A stretch of DNA of 29,950 nt from positions 1 to 29,950 of IMG/VR virus record IMGVR_UViG_3300037200_000201, one strand, 5' to 3'. Each line of letters opens with the position of its first letter. Within the stretch, counting starts at the first letter, position 1. The notes beneath the pieces are model-generated. The model did not search any database, had not been told where the DNA came from, and saw only the letters and a list, made by a program, of their open reading frames with translations. Both the position numbers and the translations under genes were made by a program. The DNA is from a virus. Of this stretch, positions 28,465 through 29,950 are shown one piece after another.

Positions 28465-29496
28465 GTGCCGAGTATTTTTAACTCACGCGCTCTCGTGCAT
28501 CCGCATTTCATGGAGCCGGATCTGATCATCACGCAGGCGCAGCCGTCCGGCTACATGGACGTGCTCGCCGGCCGCGGTCTACGCGTCAAACTCGGCCCGG
28601 TCGATAAGGTGATCTACATCAACCGGATCGACGTTCGCACGCAGGTGAACGCGAATCAAGCGAGTTCCAATCAGCTGCCGAGCGCAACGCTCGTCGGCGA
28701 TTTCTTGCAGACCGCGACCTACAACATTCGCACCCGCCAAGAGTACAGCGAGTTCGACGTTGCCGAGGCCGGCGAGTGGAACATCGCGCTTCCGGCAGCG
28801 TACCGGCTCGCGATGCGTCAGGGCACGTTCCAGTATCTGCGCAACGCGGCGCTCTACGGCATCAACGCAACGAACGCCGAAGGGCTTCTCAACACACCCG
28901 GCGCCACGGTGACGAACCTCCCGCCAGACTCGTTCGGCGACACGACGATCTCGACGTATGATGCCGGGCAGCTGACGCTGTTCTTCATGGGCCAGATCAA
29001 CTCGATGCTCTCGACCATGTATCAGCTCGGCACGCCGCAGCGGATCGTGTTCCTCGGGCCGCAGCGGATCATCGGGCAGATGGAGCTGCAGAATATCATC
29101 CAGGTGACGTCCTACCAGCGTCCCGGAGCCGGCACGGCCACGACCGCTCAGGCGATCACGAAGATCGCCAAGGAATTCGGTTACGAGATCGAGTGGGCGT
29201 ACGACGACACGCTGATCGGCGTCGCCGGAAACTACGGCGGCACGGCAGGCGCGGACGTCGTGCTGATGGTGATCCCGGAGCTCAACGTGCCGACGATGCC
29301 GGGGATCAACACGAACGAGTTCGCGACGCTTTCGCCCAACCTTCAGGCGAACACGATGCAGTATGCCGACGTCGTGGCACCGGTCGAGGTGACAACGCCG
29401 ATCGTGGAGGGCATCGACTTGACCTCGACGATGCGCGCGTCGTCGGGCTGGTCGCCGCGAGCGCAAGCAGTGCGGATCCTGGCGCTGCCGCACTAA
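28465..29496 (+). CDS. Major capsid protein (DUF2184-type)
   Basis: It is 343 residues from GTG 28465. Features of DUF2184 capsid proteins are present: NSRALVHPHFMEPDLIITQA at the N-terminus, YNIRTRQEYSEFDVAEAGEW near 95, AYRLAMRQGTFQYLRNAALY, the segment TPQRIVFLGPQRIIGQMELQ, and IPELNVPTMPGINTNEFAT with a C-terminal MRASSGWSPRAQAVRILALP. These match the HK97-like fold family. It would form the capsid shell. The gene lies directly after the probable decoration gene. Confidence 0.87.
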   Translation: MPSIFNSRALVHPHFMEPDLIITQAQPSGYMDVLAGRGLRVKLGPVDKVIYINRIDVRTQVNANQASSNQLPSATLVGDFLQTATYNIRTRQEYSEFDVAEAGEWNIALPAAYRLAMRQGTFQYLRNAALYGINATNAEGLLNTPGATVTNLPPDSFGDTTISTYDAGQLTLFFMGQINSMLSTMYQLGTPQRIVFLGPQRIIGQMELQNIIQVTSYQRPGAGTATTAQAITKIAKEFGYEIEWAYDDTLIGVAGNYGGTAGADVVLMVIPELNVPTMPGINTNEFATLSPNLQANTMQYADVVAPVEVTTPIVEGIDLTSTMRASSGWSPRAQAVRILALPH

Positions 29497-29499
29497 GCC

Positions 29500-29950
29500 A
29501 TGGCCGAACTGTACGTTTCGAATCCTCTCCTGCAGCACTACGAATTCAACTACCGCATTCCGGGCAAGGAGACGCCGCGCACGCTGCGGATCGGTGCGGG
29601 CCGTCAGGAGAAGTTTCCCGAGCAGCTCGAAGGGCTCGCGCTCGCGGACGTGATCAGGCAGCTCGAGCGGTACGGAGCCGTGCCCGAGAGCGAATTGACG
29701 CTGATCACGAAACCGAACGCGCTCGTCTACCGCGTTGCGAAGCCGATTCAATCCGACGCGATCGACGAGGCGCGCGCGCTCGATCAGGAGGCCCGTCAGG
29801 AGCTGGCCGGCGCGAAGATGGAAGAGTCCGGGCTCAAAGCGTTCGGCGCCGCGCAGGCGACGCTGCAGCAGAACGGCATGGGCAGCGCGGCGGAAGCGCT
29901 CCAAGAGACGAGCGTCGAGATCATCGAAGTTACCGACGTGAAGACCGTTC
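29500..29950 (+). CDS. Hypothetical protein after the capsid gene, partial at window edge
   Basis: ATG 29500 starts MAELYVSNPLLQHYEFNYRI, followed by PGKETPRTLRIGAGRQEKF and a helical middle. It is open to the window end after 150 codons. Position suggests a head-completion or virion protein of the DUF2184 module. Family not recognised. Confidence 0.6.
   Translation, partial: MAELYVSNPLLQHYEFNYRIPGKETPRTLRIGAGRQEKFPEQLEGLALADVIRQLERYGAVPESELTLITKPNALVYRVAKPIQSDAIDEARALDQEARQELAGAKMEESGLKAFGAAQATLQQNGMGSAAEALQETSVEIIEVTDVKTV

Noticed and set aside
1-29950. CRISPR array, rRNA, integrase or reverse-transcriptase element
   Set aside because: No regularly spaced repeat-spacer unit, rRNA-like stretch, tyrosine or serine recombinase motif, or YxDD-type motif was seen.

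Overview
The window looks like about 30 kb of a temperate tailed-phage genome or prophage from a high-GC bacterium. Genes are tightly packed, often overlap by 1-4 bases, and often start with GTG or TTG. Structural genes include a terminase, a portal, a DUF2213-type protease fused to a scaffold, and a DUF2184-type major capsid protein. The host cannot be named from the sequence. No integrase, tail or lysis gene is recognisable in the window.

Layout. 1-2.5 kb: a small duplicated-repeat protein, a broken minus-strand gene, an IS1595/ISXO2-like transposase and a minus-strand DUF5343-like gene. 2.5-3.25 kb: a CCTAAG-rich regulatory region, a small gene, and a tRNA-like gene followed by a structured RNA and a strong terminator. 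3.3-3.9 kb: a divergent pair of helix-turn-helix genes resembling a lysogeny switch. 4.0-10.9 kb: early replication and recombination operon, with a KTSC-domain protein, a Bet/RecT-type annealing protein interrupted by an intein, a replication initiator with iteron-like repeats inside its gene, and a DnaB-type helicase. 10.9-14.9 kb: small zinc-binding proteins, an SF2 helicase plus beta-class DNA methyltransferase pair, and a RuvC-like resolvase. 14.9-20.3 kb: accessory block of small genes that share duplicated DNA segments, a reverse-strand cassette with its own consensus promoter (17.2-17.8 kb), and a C5-cytosine methyltransferase. 20.3-21.0 kb: a second reverse-strand cassette. 21.2-29.95 kb: packaging and head genes in the usual order (probable TerS, TerL, portal, head morphogenesis, protease/scaffold, probable decoration protein, major capsid protein, first gene of the next module cut by the window edge).

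The genes fit one programme. The HTH pair would set lysis versus lysogeny. The initiator and helicase would start replication, probably at the repeat cluster inside the initiator gene. Bet and the RuvC-like nuclease would recombine and resolve DNA, the methyltransferases would protect it from host restriction, and the terminase would package it into the DUF2184 capsid. The points most worth following up are the intein in Bet, the helically phased GTCACGC array, the tRNA-like gene with a downstream complement of its anticodon arm, the 214-bp and 142-bp duplications, and the promoter-bearing reverse cassette.
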